From CBDHDN01 sp965261585 (lineage in GTDB: Bacteria; Pseudomonadota; Alphaproteobacteria; UBA6615), in NCBI GenBank assembly GCA_965261585.1, contig CBDHDN010000069.1:94101-158100 (forward strand): DNA of 64,000 bases, written 5' to 3'. Below are positions 17,554 to 26,300 of this stretch, piece by piece. The notes beneath the pieces are model-generated. The model was not told the DNA's origin. It did no database searches and worked only from the letters and a program-made list of their open reading frames with translations. Position numbers and translations under genes: made by a program. The first letter of the stretch is position 1. Every line of letters begins with the position of its first letter.

Positions 17554-18408
17554 ATGATCGCTGCGATGAGCGTGGCCAGCGAAACACTCGCCGCTTCGGC
17601 GGATTTACCGATCGATCCGCGGGCGCGGCGCCTGACAGTCGCCGAGCAGGCGCAGTTCGAGGCCTCGGGCTACGTCAAGAACCTGCCGGTGTTCGATGCC
17701 GGGGCGGTGCCGGTGCTGCAGGCCAAGTTTCATGAGCTGGCGGCGCTGCAACCCGCCGACGTCGACATCAACAAGACGAACAACTGGCACAAGGCCAACC
17801 GCTGGTACCACGATCTGTGCCGTACGCCGGCGATCCTCGATTATGTCGAGGACCTGCTGGGCGGGGACTTCTTTCAGTGGGGCGGCCAGTTCTTTGTCAA
17901 ATATCCCGGCGACGGGTCGGTCGTGCCCTGGCACCAGGATGCCCAGTACTGGCCGCTCAGCCCGCGCAAGACCATCACCGTCTGGCTCGCCGTCTATGAC
18001 GCCGACGAGGAAAACGCGGCAATGCAGGTCGTGCGCGGCAGCCACCGCGGCGGCGTGCTGCGCCACCATGCGGTCGACGGGCCCGAATACGTCCTCGAGC
18101 AGGAGGCCGACGCCGGCCAGATCGACCCCGACAGCATCGTCACGTTCGATCTCAAGGCGGGCGAGATCTCGCTGCACGACGACGGCCTGCTGCACGGCTC
18201 CGGGCCGAACCGGTCCGACCGCCTGCGCTGCGCCATCACGATGCGGTTCTGCCCGACCGAGGTGCAGGGCGACCTGCGCGTCTGGCCGACCTTCGAAGTC
18301 ATGATGGCCCGTGGCATCGACCGCCACGGCCACAACCCCGTCGCCAAAATACCGACCGGCAACGGCTTCCCGGTGCGCCGCTTCCAGCCCTCGTCCGACT
18401 TCGCCTGA
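17554..18408 (+). CDS. Phytanoyl-CoA dioxygenase (PhyH) family protein
   Basis: The roughly 284-residue product is an Fe(II)/2-oxoglutarate oxygenase of the PhyH family. The metal triad is visible as VPWHQDAQYWPL (His-X-Asp) and LLHGSGPNRSDRLRCAITMR (distal His with the 2OG-binding Arg). The core GGQFFVKYPGDGSVVPWHQD is strongly typical. Either ATG 17554 or 17566 may be the start; neither has a strong ribosome binding site. It is divergent from the SDR-ankyrin pair. The substrate is unknown. Confidence 0.88.
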   Translation: MIAAMSVASETLAASADLPIDPRARRLTVAEQAQFEASGYVKNLPVFDAGAVPVLQAKFHELAALQPADVDINKTNNWHKANRWYHDLCRTPAILDYVEDLLGGDFFQWGGQFFVKYPGDGSVVPWHQDAQYWPLSPRKTITVWLAVYDADEENAAMQVVRGSHRGGVLRHHAVDGPEYVLEQEADAGQIDPDSIVTFDLKAGEISLHDDGLLHGSGPNRSDRLRCAITMRFCPTEVQGDLRVWPTFEVMMARGIDRHGHNPVAKIPTGNGFPVRRFQPSSDFA

Positions 18409-18464
18409 GCGACAAAGTCCGGGGTGGCGGGCGCCGCCACGCGTCGCAGCGCCCGCCATTGCAA

Positions 18465-19136
18465 CTACGCCGCCTGCGCCGCCGCGATGGGCTCGCTCTG
18501 CGTCGCCTTGTTCACCGCCCGCACCTTCAGGAACACCGACAGGTGGAGGATGATGAAGAACGGCACGATCAGGCTCGGGAACAGGTTCAGCGGCCACACC
18601 TCCATCGCCCCGCTGGTCAATAACCCGGGCACCAGTGCCGGGAAGGCGCCCGACGTCACGGTCGCGGCGGCAACGGCGACGACGAAGTCGAACAGGCCGA
18701 GCGCGTGGAACGTCACGAAGCGCCAGCTCCGCGCGAAAGCCGGGTCGTGGGCGAGGCGCAGGACGACGAACGGCGCGGTCAGGCCGATAGCCACGTCGCC
18801 GACCCCGGCCGGGAACGCGAACGAGGCCGGCAACGCGTCGGCGGCATAGAGCAGCAGGAACGAAAAGCCGACGACGCGCCACGCCTGCAGCATCGTCAGG
18901 CCTCTCAGGTCCTGGGCCAGGACAAAGCCGCGGAACTGTGGCAACGCGCGATAGGCAATGGCGAACAGCGCGACCGGAATCAGCACCGCCAGCCCGATCG
19001 GCCGAAACAGAGCGTCGGCGGGTGCGGCCGCCACACCGGTCAAGCCGGTCAGATAAGCAATGCCGGCCCAGGCGATGAGCAGTGCGGCCGCTGTGCGCTT
19101 GGCGGCCGGTGTCCAGGGGGACTGTCTCGATGTCAT
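18465..19136 (-). CDS. Multi-pass membrane protein, likely MarR-regulated
   Basis: The 223-residue product (MTSRQSPWTPAAKRTAAALL) has about six hydrophobic helices, including YLTGLTGVAAAPADALF, AVLIPVALFAIAYRAL, VVGFSFLLLYAADALPA and LIVPFFIILHLSVFLKV. I do not recognise a functional family. Its promoter region (19137-19184) contains the dyad GTGTAAATACAC, which matches the dyad before the downstream-encoded MarR regulator. Co-regulation by that MarR protein is inferred. Confidence 0.75.
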   Translation of the reverse strand: MTSRQSPWTPAAKRTAAALLIAWAGIAYLTGLTGVAAAPADALFRPIGLAVLIPVALFAIAYRALPQFRGFVLAQDLRGLTMLQAWRVVGFSFLLLYAADALPASFAFPAGVGDVAIGLTAPFVVLRLAHDPAFARSWRFVTFHALGLFDFVVAVAAATVTSGAFPALVPGLLTSGAMEVWPLNLFPSLIVPFFIILHLSVFLKVRAVNKATQSEPIAAAQAA

Positions 19137-19153
19137 CTCTCGCTCTCCTTTAG

Positions 19154-19165
19154 GTGTAAATACAC
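19154..19165. promoter_or_regulatory. Putative MarR operator upstream of the membrane protein gene
   Basis: GTGTAAATACAC is a near-perfect dyad 18 bp before the start of the membrane protein gene. An almost identical dyad (GTGTATATACAT) precedes the marR-type gene at 19646. The match continues past the dyad (GT then ATA then GCC in both). Confidence 0.6.
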
Positions 19166-19184
19166 GTATAAGCCATACAAAGAC

Positions 19185-19640
19185 CTATTGAACCGCGGCC
19201 ACGGCGGCGTCGAGATCGTCCAGCAAGCCCGCCCAGCGCGTCTGGCCGAACCGTTCCACCAGGCCGGCTTGCGCCCGTTGCCACAACGGCAGCGCCGTCT
19301 CGAACGCCTGCCTGCCGGCCTTGGTCAGATGGACACGCCGGATGCGCCGATCCGCGTCGGCGGCGACCGCGACAAGTCCCTCGCCGACGAGCGGCTTCAG
19401 GTTGCGGGTCAGGGTCGTGCGATCCATGACCAACCGGTCGGCCAATTGGGTCAACGGCGCGTCGCCAATCGTCGCCAGTGCGGCCAGCAACGTGAACTGC
19501 GTCGCCCGCAGGCCCGACGGCTGCAGCATCGCGTCATAGGTCTGGGTCACCGCCCGCGCGGCCATGCGCAGCCGCGTGCAGGTGCACGCCGTTACGTCGG
19601 TGATGCTGGGTGGCGCTTGATTTCGATCCCGTGTTTCCAT
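19185..19640 (-). CDS. MarR family transcriptional regulator
   Basis: This 151-residue protein has the winged-helix layout of MarR: QPSGLRATQFTLLAALATIG, then the recognition-helix segment PLTQLADRLVMDRTTLTRNL, and the wing VAADADRRIRRVHLTKAGR. The start METRDRNQAPP is followed by a Cys pair (ACTCTRL) near the dimerisation helix, which might be redox-sensitive. A GTGTATATACAT dyad lies just upstream and a sibling dyad precedes the next gene downstream on the same strand, so autoregulation plus control of that membrane protein is likely. The effector is unknown. Confidence 0.9.
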   Translation of the reverse strand: METRDRNQAPPSITDVTACTCTRLRMAARAVTQTYDAMLQPSGLRATQFTLLAALATIGDAPLTQLADRLVMDRTTLTRNLKPLVGEGLVAVAADADRRIRRVHLTKAGRQAFETALPLWQRAQAGLVERFGQTRWAGLLDDLDAAVAAVQ

Positions 19641-19645
19641 AATAA

Positions 19646-19657
19646 GTGTATATACAT
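19646..19657. promoter_or_regulatory. Putative MarR autoregulatory operator
   Basis: The dyad GTGTATATACAT lies six bases before the regulator's start codon on the minus strand and overlaps an AT-rich promoter-like stretch. It matches the dyad at 19154-19165 in ten of twelve bases. Confidence 0.6.
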
Positions 19658-19766
19658 GTTATAGCCGGGCTTGTCAAGGCGAAAAACGGCGAAGCCCTTC
19701 GATGGGCGCGTCGGCGGCGCTAAACTATGGCGTTCGATGTCCATCCACGAGGGGGGGGGGCCGTCC

Positions 19767-20813
19767 ATGACCGCCATGTCCCGCTTTGTCGCCGGCCTGC
19801 CGAAGGCCGAGCTGCACGTCCACCTCGAGGGCACGCTCGAGCCGGAGCTGAAGTTCGCGCTGGCCCGGCGCAACGGCATCGCACTGCCCTATGACTCGGT
19901 CGTGGCCATGCGCGCGGCCTATGCGTTCGACGATCTATCGTCCTTCCTCGCCGTCTACTACGAGGGCATGACGGTGCTGCGGGCCGAGCAGGACTTCTAC
20001 GACCTGGCCACGGCCTATTTCGCGAAGGCGCACGCCCAGAACATCGTCTATGCCGAAATGTTCTTCGATCCCCAGGCCCACACGACCCGCGGTGTCGCGT
20101 TCGACGCCGTCATCGGCGGGCTCCGCCGCGCCCAGCAGGATGCGGCCGATACGCTGGGCCTGAGGAGTGGGCTGATCATGTGCTTCCTGCGCGACATGAC
20201 CGCCGCATCCGCGGTTGCGACACTCGAACAATCGCTCAGCCATCGCGACTGGATCATCGGCGTCGGGCTCGACTCCGACGAACGCGACAACCCACCCGTC
20301 AAGTTCACCGACGTCTTCGCCCGCGCCCGCGCCGAGGGCTACCGCCTGACCATGCATTGCGACGTCGACCAGCAGGACTCGGTGCAACACATCCGGCAGT
20401 GCCTGGACGTCATCGGCGTCGACCGCATCGACCACGGCGTCAACGCGCTCGAGGACGCTGCGCTGTGCGCCGAGATCAAGCGCCGCGGCCTCGGCCTGAC
20501 CGTGTGCCCGATCTCCAACAGCTACGTCGCCGGCAGCCTCAAGGCGGCCGAGGTCAAGGCGATGCTGGATCAGGGTCTGTGCGTGACCGTCAACTCCGAC
20601 GACCCCGCCTACTTCCCGGGCTACATGAACGAAAACCTGCTGGCGGCCCAACAGGCCGCCGACCTCAGCACGGCCGAGCTCGTGCAGCTCACCCGCAACG
20701 CCTTCGCCTGCAGCTGGCTGCCCGCCGACGACAAGGCCGCCTACATCCGCCAGCTCGAGGCCTACGCCGCGGCCTCTCGCTTGCCTCAAGAAAGCGGTCG
20801 TCTCGGGCATTAA
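19767..20813 (+). CDS. Adenosine/adenine deaminase-like amidohydrolase with atypical HCDV motif
   Basis: The 348-residue product belongs to the adenosine deaminase superfamily, zinc TIM-barrel enzymes that deaminate purines. The metal motif AELHVHLEGTLEPE, the VDRIDHGVNALED strand and the metal Asp in VTVNSDDPAYFPGYMNENLL are all present. The canonical HAGE motif, whose Glu donates the proton, is replaced by MHCDVDQQDSVQHIRQ. This matches a divergent subgroup annotated as adenosine deaminase, so the substrate is uncertain. ATG 19767 follows a run of ten G that can serve as ribosome binding site. An upstream in-frame ATG (19737) is less likely. Confidence 0.85.
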   Translation: MTAMSRFVAGLPKAELHVHLEGTLEPELKFALARRNGIALPYDSVVAMRAAYAFDDLSSFLAVYYEGMTVLRAEQDFYDLATAYFAKAHAQNIVYAEMFFDPQAHTTRGVAFDAVIGGLRRAQQDAADTLGLRSGLIMCFLRDMTAASAVATLEQSLSHRDWIIGVGLDSDERDNPPVKFTDVFARARAEGYRLTMHCDVDQQDSVQHIRQCLDVIGVDRIDHGVNALEDAALCAEIKRRGLGLTVCPISNSYVAGSLKAAEVKAMLDQGLCVTVNSDDPAYFPGYMNENLLAAQQAADLSTAELVQLTRNAFACSWLPADDKAAYIRQLEAYAAASRLPQESGRLGH

Positions 20814-20924
20814 ACGGTGCCGGTGAAGGGGCGAGTTCGGCCGGCATTTCCGACTGTACCGCTGTCCGGTTTTGACGGGGAAGCGGCCGCGTCAGTTATG
20901 CCAAGGCATGTCGCACTAACGGGG

Positions 20925-20950
20925 GTCAACTTTGCACGTCGTTCCACAAG
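20925..20950. mobile_element. IS21-type terminus remnant
   Basis: The stretch GGGGGTCAACTTTGCACGTC matches the inner terminal repeat of the intact IS21 element at 30532-33078 (GGGGGTCAATTTTGCACGCC) except at a few positions. No transposase remains here, so this is a solo end left by deletion. The rest of the gap from 20814 to 21059 holds nothing that I recognise. Confidence 0.6.
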
Positions 20951-21117
20951 TGCCATACTTGGTTGGCTTCTGCGGCTCGAAGCGGCAATATTCTCCGCTA
21001 AGTGAATACCCCTTGGTTCGAAGAATCGGCCTCGCTCTGCACATGTCGTTGTGAGTCGGACCCGATTTCCTTGGACACAGAATTGGCTTAATCGAAGTGT
21101 CCAAGGAGGACCGGAAC

Positions 21118-21528
21118 ATGACCGATAATTTTGAGAAGAAAGTTGCTGTTGATGGGCCTGTGGTAAATGCGGGCGAGCTTGGCTCGTCCACGTTTTCCCC
21201 AGGCCAGGCTTTGCCGGCAGGCCCGCTGGGACTTGGCCAGCGATGGACGGTGGCGCGCAAGCGTGAGGTCGTTCTGCGGCTTTTGCGTGACGAGCCGGTG
21301 CAACTTCTGTCGCGCCAGTTGGGCGTAGAGATCTTCCGGCTCGAGCAGTGGCGTGAGAAAGCGATCGGCGGGATCGACGCCTCGCTCAAGCAACGCAAGG
21401 GCGATCCGGTGCAGGCGGAACTGGATAGCGCCATGAAGCGGATCGGAGAGTTGACCATGCAGGTGGAACTGCTGGAGGCCAAGACGGAGACCTTCGGCCC
21501 TTTGGGGCGGCGGAGGTCGTGGCGATGA
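21118..21528 (+). CDS. IS3-family transposase OrfA
   Basis: The 136-residue protein contains a helix-turn-helix segment (ARKREVVLRLLRDEPVQLLS) and a C-terminal coiled-coil (AMKRIGELTMQVELLEAKTE), as in IS3 OrfA proteins that bind the IS ends. AAGGAGG precedes ATG 21118. Its end overlaps OrfB in the -1 frame, so a fused transposase is probably made by programmed frameshifting. Confidence 0.85.
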   Translation: MTDNFEKKVAVDGPVVNAGELGSSTFSPGQALPAGPLGLGQRWTVARKREVVLRLLRDEPVQLLSRQLGVEIFRLEQWREKAIGGIDASLKQRKGDPVQAELDSAMKRIGELTMQVELLEAKTETFGPLGRRRSWR

Positions 21529-22391
21529 GTGCCGCCACCTCGCCCGGCACGGGTCTGGCCTACGGCCTGCGGCGGGTCTGCGCCGCCTGGGGCATGGCCC
21601 GCTCCTCGTTCTACGCCATGACCTCCGGCCAGCACGCCGAGCAGCCGCCGGCAAAGCGTCGGGGACCGAAGCCCGCGATCTCGGACCAGGCGCTGCTGGT
21701 GGCGATCGAAGCCGACCTGGAGGCATCGCCCTGGGAGGGCGAGGGCTACCGCAAGGTCTGGGCTCGGCTTCGGGTCTGTCGCGACATCCGGGTTGCCCGC
21801 AAGCGGGTGCTCCGCCTGATGCGCGAGAACAATCTGCTCTCGCCCCATCGCTGCCGCCGCCGTGGCGGCAATCCCCATGACGGTGAGATCATCACTCATG
21901 CCCCGAACCTCATGTGGGGCACCGATGGCGTTCGGGTGTTCACGGTGGACGACGGCTGGGGCTGGATCCTCACCGCCGTCGAGCGCGGCGACCGCTTCGC
22001 CGCCCTGCAGCCGATCTCCATGGGGCTTGCCGGGCTGTATGGCTCGACCGCGGCCGGCGCGGCTCGGGGGCTGGCCTTGCGGATGGATCACGGCTCCCAG
22101 TATCTGTCGGACCACTTCACCAACCAGATCAAGTTCTGGGGCATCCAGCCGTCCTACGCCTTCGTCGCCGAGCCCCAGACCAACGGCGTCGCCGAGCGGT
22201 TCAATCGCACGCTGAAGGAACAGATCATCCATGGTCGCATCTACCGCAACATCGCGGAGCTGCGGGACGCCGTCCGCGACTTCGTCGAACTCTACAATGC
22301 CCAGTGGATCGTCGAAAAGAACGGCTACCTGAGCCCCGCTCAAGCTCGTCAGGCGTGGCACGCCGCGATCTCAATCAGGCCCGCCGCGTGA
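21519..22391 (+). CDS. IS3-family transposase OrfB (DDE integrase core)
   Basis: The 290-residue frame carries an HTH_21-like region (GEGYRKVWARLRVCRDIRVA) and an rve integrase core. Candidate DDE residues are Asp in MWGTDGVRVF, Asp in LRMDHGSQYLSDHF and Glu in NGVAERFNRTLKEQ. It overlaps OrfA by about 10 nt in the -1 frame, so its own GTG is probably less important than frameshifting. It appears intact. Confidence 0.88.
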   Translation: MAMSAATSPGTGLAYGLRRVCAAWGMARSSFYAMTSGQHAEQPPAKRRGPKPAISDQALLVAIEADLEASPWEGEGYRKVWARLRVCRDIRVARKRVLRLMRENNLLSPHRCRRRGGNPHDGEIITHAPNLMWGTDGVRVFTVDDGWGWILTAVERGDRFAALQPISMGLAGLYGSTAAGAARGLALRMDHGSQYLSDHFTNQIKFWGIQPSYAFVAEPQTNGVAERFNRTLKEQIIHGRIYRNIAELRDAVRDFVELYNAQWIVEKNGYLSPAQARQAWHAAISIRPAA

Positions 22392-22432
22392 GACAAACTT
22401 GTGTCCAAGGAACCGGGTGCGCTACACAATTA

Positions 22433-23256
22433 GGGGATTCCCCTTAACCAGTGAGTTGTGATTCAAGACTGTTTTTGGGGGGAGGCAGTCTTGGTTCGCA
22501 CGATTCTTTCAGACCCGCAGTGGGATCGGATCAAGGATCTGGTGCCTGGCAAGGCGACGGACCGCGGCGTGACCGGCCGCAACAACCGGCGGTTTGTCGA
22601 GGCCGTGCTTTGGGTGGCCCGCACTGGTTCGCCATGGCGCGATCTGCCCGATGCGTTCGGTCCCTGGTACACCGTCTACACCCGCTTCTGGCGCTGGTCG
22701 CGGCACGGGGTCTGGAAGCAGGTGTTCAAGGCCCTGGCCGACGACCCGGATTTCGAATACCTGATCATCGACTCCACCATCGTGCGGGCGCATCACCACG
22801 CCGCCGGCGCAAAAGGGGGACTCAAAATCAGGCCATCGGACGCTCGCGCGGCGGGCTAAGCAGCAAAATCCATATCGTCGTGGACGGGCTTGGCAATCCC
22901 CTGCGCTTCGTTCTCACCGCCGGCCAAGTGCATGACAGCACCCAGGCAAGAGCGCTCGTCGAGGGCCTGACCGGCGCCTACCTGCTCGCCGACAAGGCCT
23001 ATGACTCCAACGAGTTCCGCGACGTCATCGCCGAGCACGGCATGGTCGCCGTGATCCCGTCCAACCGCTCCCGGTCGATGGCGATCCCCTACGACAAACA
23101 CCTCTACAAAGAACGCCACCTCGTCGAATGCTTCATCAACAAGATCAAGCAGTTCCGAAGGCTCGCCACCCGCTACGACAAAACCTCAGCCTCTTTCCTG
23201 TCCATGCTATGTCTGTGCGCTGCCATAATCTGGCTGCGTTAATTGTAAACAGGCCC
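22433..23256 (+). mobile_element. IS5-family (IS427 group) insertion sequence
   Basis: An 824-bp element lies between TA dinucleotides (22431-22432 and 23257-23258), with GGG at both termini, as expected for IS427-type elements. It sits only 14 bp after the IS3 element. It encodes a two-frame DDE transposase. Confidence 0.75.
22458..23242 (+). CDS. IS5/IS427-type transposase, two frames joined by programmed frameshift
   Basis: The first frame encodes the DUF4096-type N-terminal half (DPQWDRIKDLVPGKATDRGV, RTGSPWRDLPDAFGPWYTVY) and the first catalytic Asp in YLIIDSTIVRAHHHAAG. Homology continues in the -1 frame as TQNQAIGRSRGGLSSKIHIV, with Asp in LLADKAYDSNEFR and Glu in YKERHLVECFINKIKQFRR. 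The switch falls at an A4G5 slippery run near 22812-22820, the usual site in this group. True initiation may be the TTG near 22491 (VRTILSDPQWD). Confidence 0.85.
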
Positions 23257-23311
23257 TAATGCAGCTCAAGTAAAAAACAACACAACGTCAAACTTTATAG
23301 GGCTGCCAGGT

Positions 23312-26300
23312 ATGGCCGACACTCCACGCCACCCGGGCGACAACGGGAGCGCCGACGCGTTCATCATCGATGCCGCCGATCAGGAGATCGAGCGCCCTAG
23401 CGAGAGTGACGCGGCTTCCTTGGGCACGGCACCGCGCCAGGAAATCGAACCCGACAAAACGCTGCAGAACATGAACCCTGCTGGTGGCCCATCCGAGGCG
23501 CTGGCTGACGCCGACGGTGGTACGGGACGTCCGTTGACCGCGCCTGTTGAACTCGAAATCTTACGCACTGAGCAGCCGGACGAAGGGCAGTCGGTGGTTC
23601 TTGGGCCAATTTCCGACGACGCCGGCGTGACACTCACCAGTGTCTTCATCGAAAATGGACTCGGCGCGATCAGCAGCAACGGAGACAGCCTAGTCTTCGA
23701 GCCAGGCGAGGACTTCAAGCAGCTGCCGCCCGGGGAAGCCGCCGATGTGGTGATCCAGTATACGGCCACCGACGCCCTCGGCCGCGAGACGCAAGGCACG
23801 ACCAAGTTGACGGTGACGCAAACCGAGGGTGACCTTCAGTTCGGGGTCGCGGTCCCACCCGTGGATGACACCGCCAGCGCCGAGTCGGAGCGAACGAGCG
23901 ATTTCGGTGCGGATCCGGCCGCCCTCGCGACGTCGGAAGTGGAGCTCGATGTTCAGCGCGGTTCGGACATGCCGTCGGCCGGCGGTGATGCGCCGGGCCA
24001 CGACGTGGCGGCCAGCGCCCCGGGCAAAGCCGGCGACGCGCCGGGCCACGACGTGGCGTCCAACGCCCCGGGCAAAGCCGACGACGCGCCGGGCCACGAC
24101 GTGACGTCCGCCGCGCCCGGCAAAGCCGGCGACGCGCCGGGCCTCGACGTGGCGTCCAACGCCCCGGGCAAAGCCGACGACGCGCCGGGCCACGACGTGG
24201 CGTCCGCCGCGCCCGGCAAGGCCGGCAACGCGCCAGGCCTCGACGTGGCGTCCAGCGCCCCAGGCAATGCCGGCGACGCGCCGGGCCTCGACGTGGCCGC
24301 CAACGCCCCGGGCCATGCCGGCGACGCGCCGGGCCTCGACGTGGCGTCCAGCGCCCCGGGCAACGCCGGCGACGCGCCGGGCCTTGACGTGGCGGCCAAC
24401 GCCCGTGGCAATGACGGCGACGCGCCGGGCCTCGACGTGGCGTCCAGCGCCCCGGGCCATGCCGGCGACGCGCCAGGCCTCGACGTGGCGTCCAGCGCCC
24501 CGGGCAATGCCGGCACTGGCGGCCGGAGTAGCGCCGCGGCCTCCGGCAGTACCGCCGACCCGACCGGGGGGCCAAGCAGCACCGCGGCCGCCGGTCCCGC
24601 CGCCAACGCCACGACCACGACCGGCGGCGCCGATGCGCCTGCCAGCACCGTGGCATCCGGCAGCGCCGGCGCGACGGAAGGCGGCAACGCCGATACCAGC
24701 GCCCCAAGCAGCACCGCGGCCGCCGGCCCCGCCGCCAACACCACGACCGGCGGCGCCGATGCGCCTGTTGGCACCGCGGCATCCGGCAGCGCCGCAGGTG
24801 TAGCGGCCGCCGGCCCCGCCGCCAACACCACAACCGGCGGCGGCGATGCGCCGAACACCGGCGCGACGGAAGGCGGCAACGCCGATACCAGCGCTCCGAG
24901 CAGTGTCGCGGCCGCCGGTCCAGCCGCCACCAACACGAGTGGCGCCGACGCGCCTGCCAGCGCCGTGGCGTCCGGCAGCACCGGCGCGACGGGCGGCGGC
25001 AACGCCGATACCAGTGCTCCGAGCAGTGTCGCGGCCGCCGGTCCCGCCGCCAACGCCGCCACCACGACCGGCGGCGCCGATGCGCCTGTTGGCACCGCGG
25101 CATCCGGCAGCGCCGCAGGTGTCGCGGCCGCCGGTCCCGCCGCCAACACCGCCACCACGACCGGCGGCGGCGATGCGCCTGTCAGCACCGTGGCATCCGG
25201 CAGCGCCGCGGGCGTCGCGGCCGCCGGCCCCGCCGCCAGCACCACGACCGGCGGCGGCGATGCGCCTGGCAGCACCGTGGCGTCCGGCAGCGCCGCCGGC
25301 ATCGATGCGCCAGGCACCGTTGTGCCGTCCGCCGGAACGACCGGCAACGATGGCGGCGCCGGCACTCCCGACGGCAATGCGGAATTCGTTGGCACCACTG
25401 GAAACGACGGCGGTGCCGGCACTGCGAGCGCCGCCCCTGGCGGCGATACCTGGGTTGGCACACTGGAAGCCGACGGCGCCGGCATCGCTCGTCGAAACGG
25501 CGATGAGAGCAATAATTCGCTCCCTGGTGGCGTCGGCGGCGACCGGCTGATCATTGAGGCCAGCGACGCCCGACTGGCCGGCGGCGACAGCAACGATCGC
25601 GTCGGCGGCGGCGGCACCAACGACGTGATATTTGGCGCTGCCGGCGGCGAAGCGATCTTCGTCGCCGACAATGACCCGCTGCTCCTGGGCGGCGTTGGCG
25701 AGGAGACGCCCGATGATGTCGCCAAGCATAGCGTTGGCGCCGATGCGGACAACGACGCGACATTAGCCGCCATCGGCAACGACGTGGCACTGGGTGGGAC
25801 CAGCAGCGAGCAGAACATCACCGATGCCGGTATCAAGAGAACGAAGCACCGCGGCGGCAAGGATCGGCACGACCGCCGCGCAGACGCCGACACGCTCGAC
25901 GGCACCGACATCCTTCAAGGCAGCGACGGCAACGACCGGCTTGAGGGCAGCGAGGGCAGCGATCAGCTGACCGGCGGCGGTGGCATGGACACGCTGACCG
26001 GCGGCGCCGGCAACGACACTCTGGACGGCGGTAAGGGCGATGATACTCTGGACGGCGGCGACGGCGATGATCAGCTGGTTGGCGGCGCTGGCAAGGGCAA
26101 GGACACGCTGACCAGCGGCGCCGGCAACGACACTCTGGATGGCGGTAAGGGCGATGATATTCTGGATGGTGGCACCGGCGGCGACAACCTGGTCGGCGGC
26201 GATGGCGATGACACGCTGACCGGCGGCGCCGGCGACGACACCCTGGATGGCGGTAAGGGCGATGATATTCTGGACGGCGGCGACGGCAACGACCTGATCG

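Larger units (their letters stand above)
21060..22418 (+). mobile_element. IS3-family insertion sequence, copy 1
   Basis: Inverted ends ACCCGATTTCCTTGGACACA (left, from 21060) and ACCCGGTTCCTTGGACACAA (complement of the right end at 22418) bracket two overlapping transposase frames. Length is about 1.36 kb. A second, inverted copy begins at 63793, which fixes the right terminus. No clear direct repeat flanks it. Confidence 0.85.

Noticed and set aside
20916..22361. Minus-strand frame of about 480 codons across the IS3 element
   Set aside because: It is antisense to the two transposase genes, which have clear DDE motifs.
22812..22820. Frame change in the IS427-type transposase considered a mutation
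   Set aside because: It falls at an A4G5 slippery run where this IS group normally uses programmed -1 frameshifting.
23984..24511. Regular 48-bp array considered as CRISPR
   Set aside because: Units are contiguous without unique spacers and translate to a periodic peptide inside one long frame.
23690..25911. Very long open frames (about 650-680 codons) on the minus strand opposite the RTX gene
   Set aside because: They arise from the GC-rich repeat composition of the coding strand; the products are low-complexity mirror repeats without start signals or domains.
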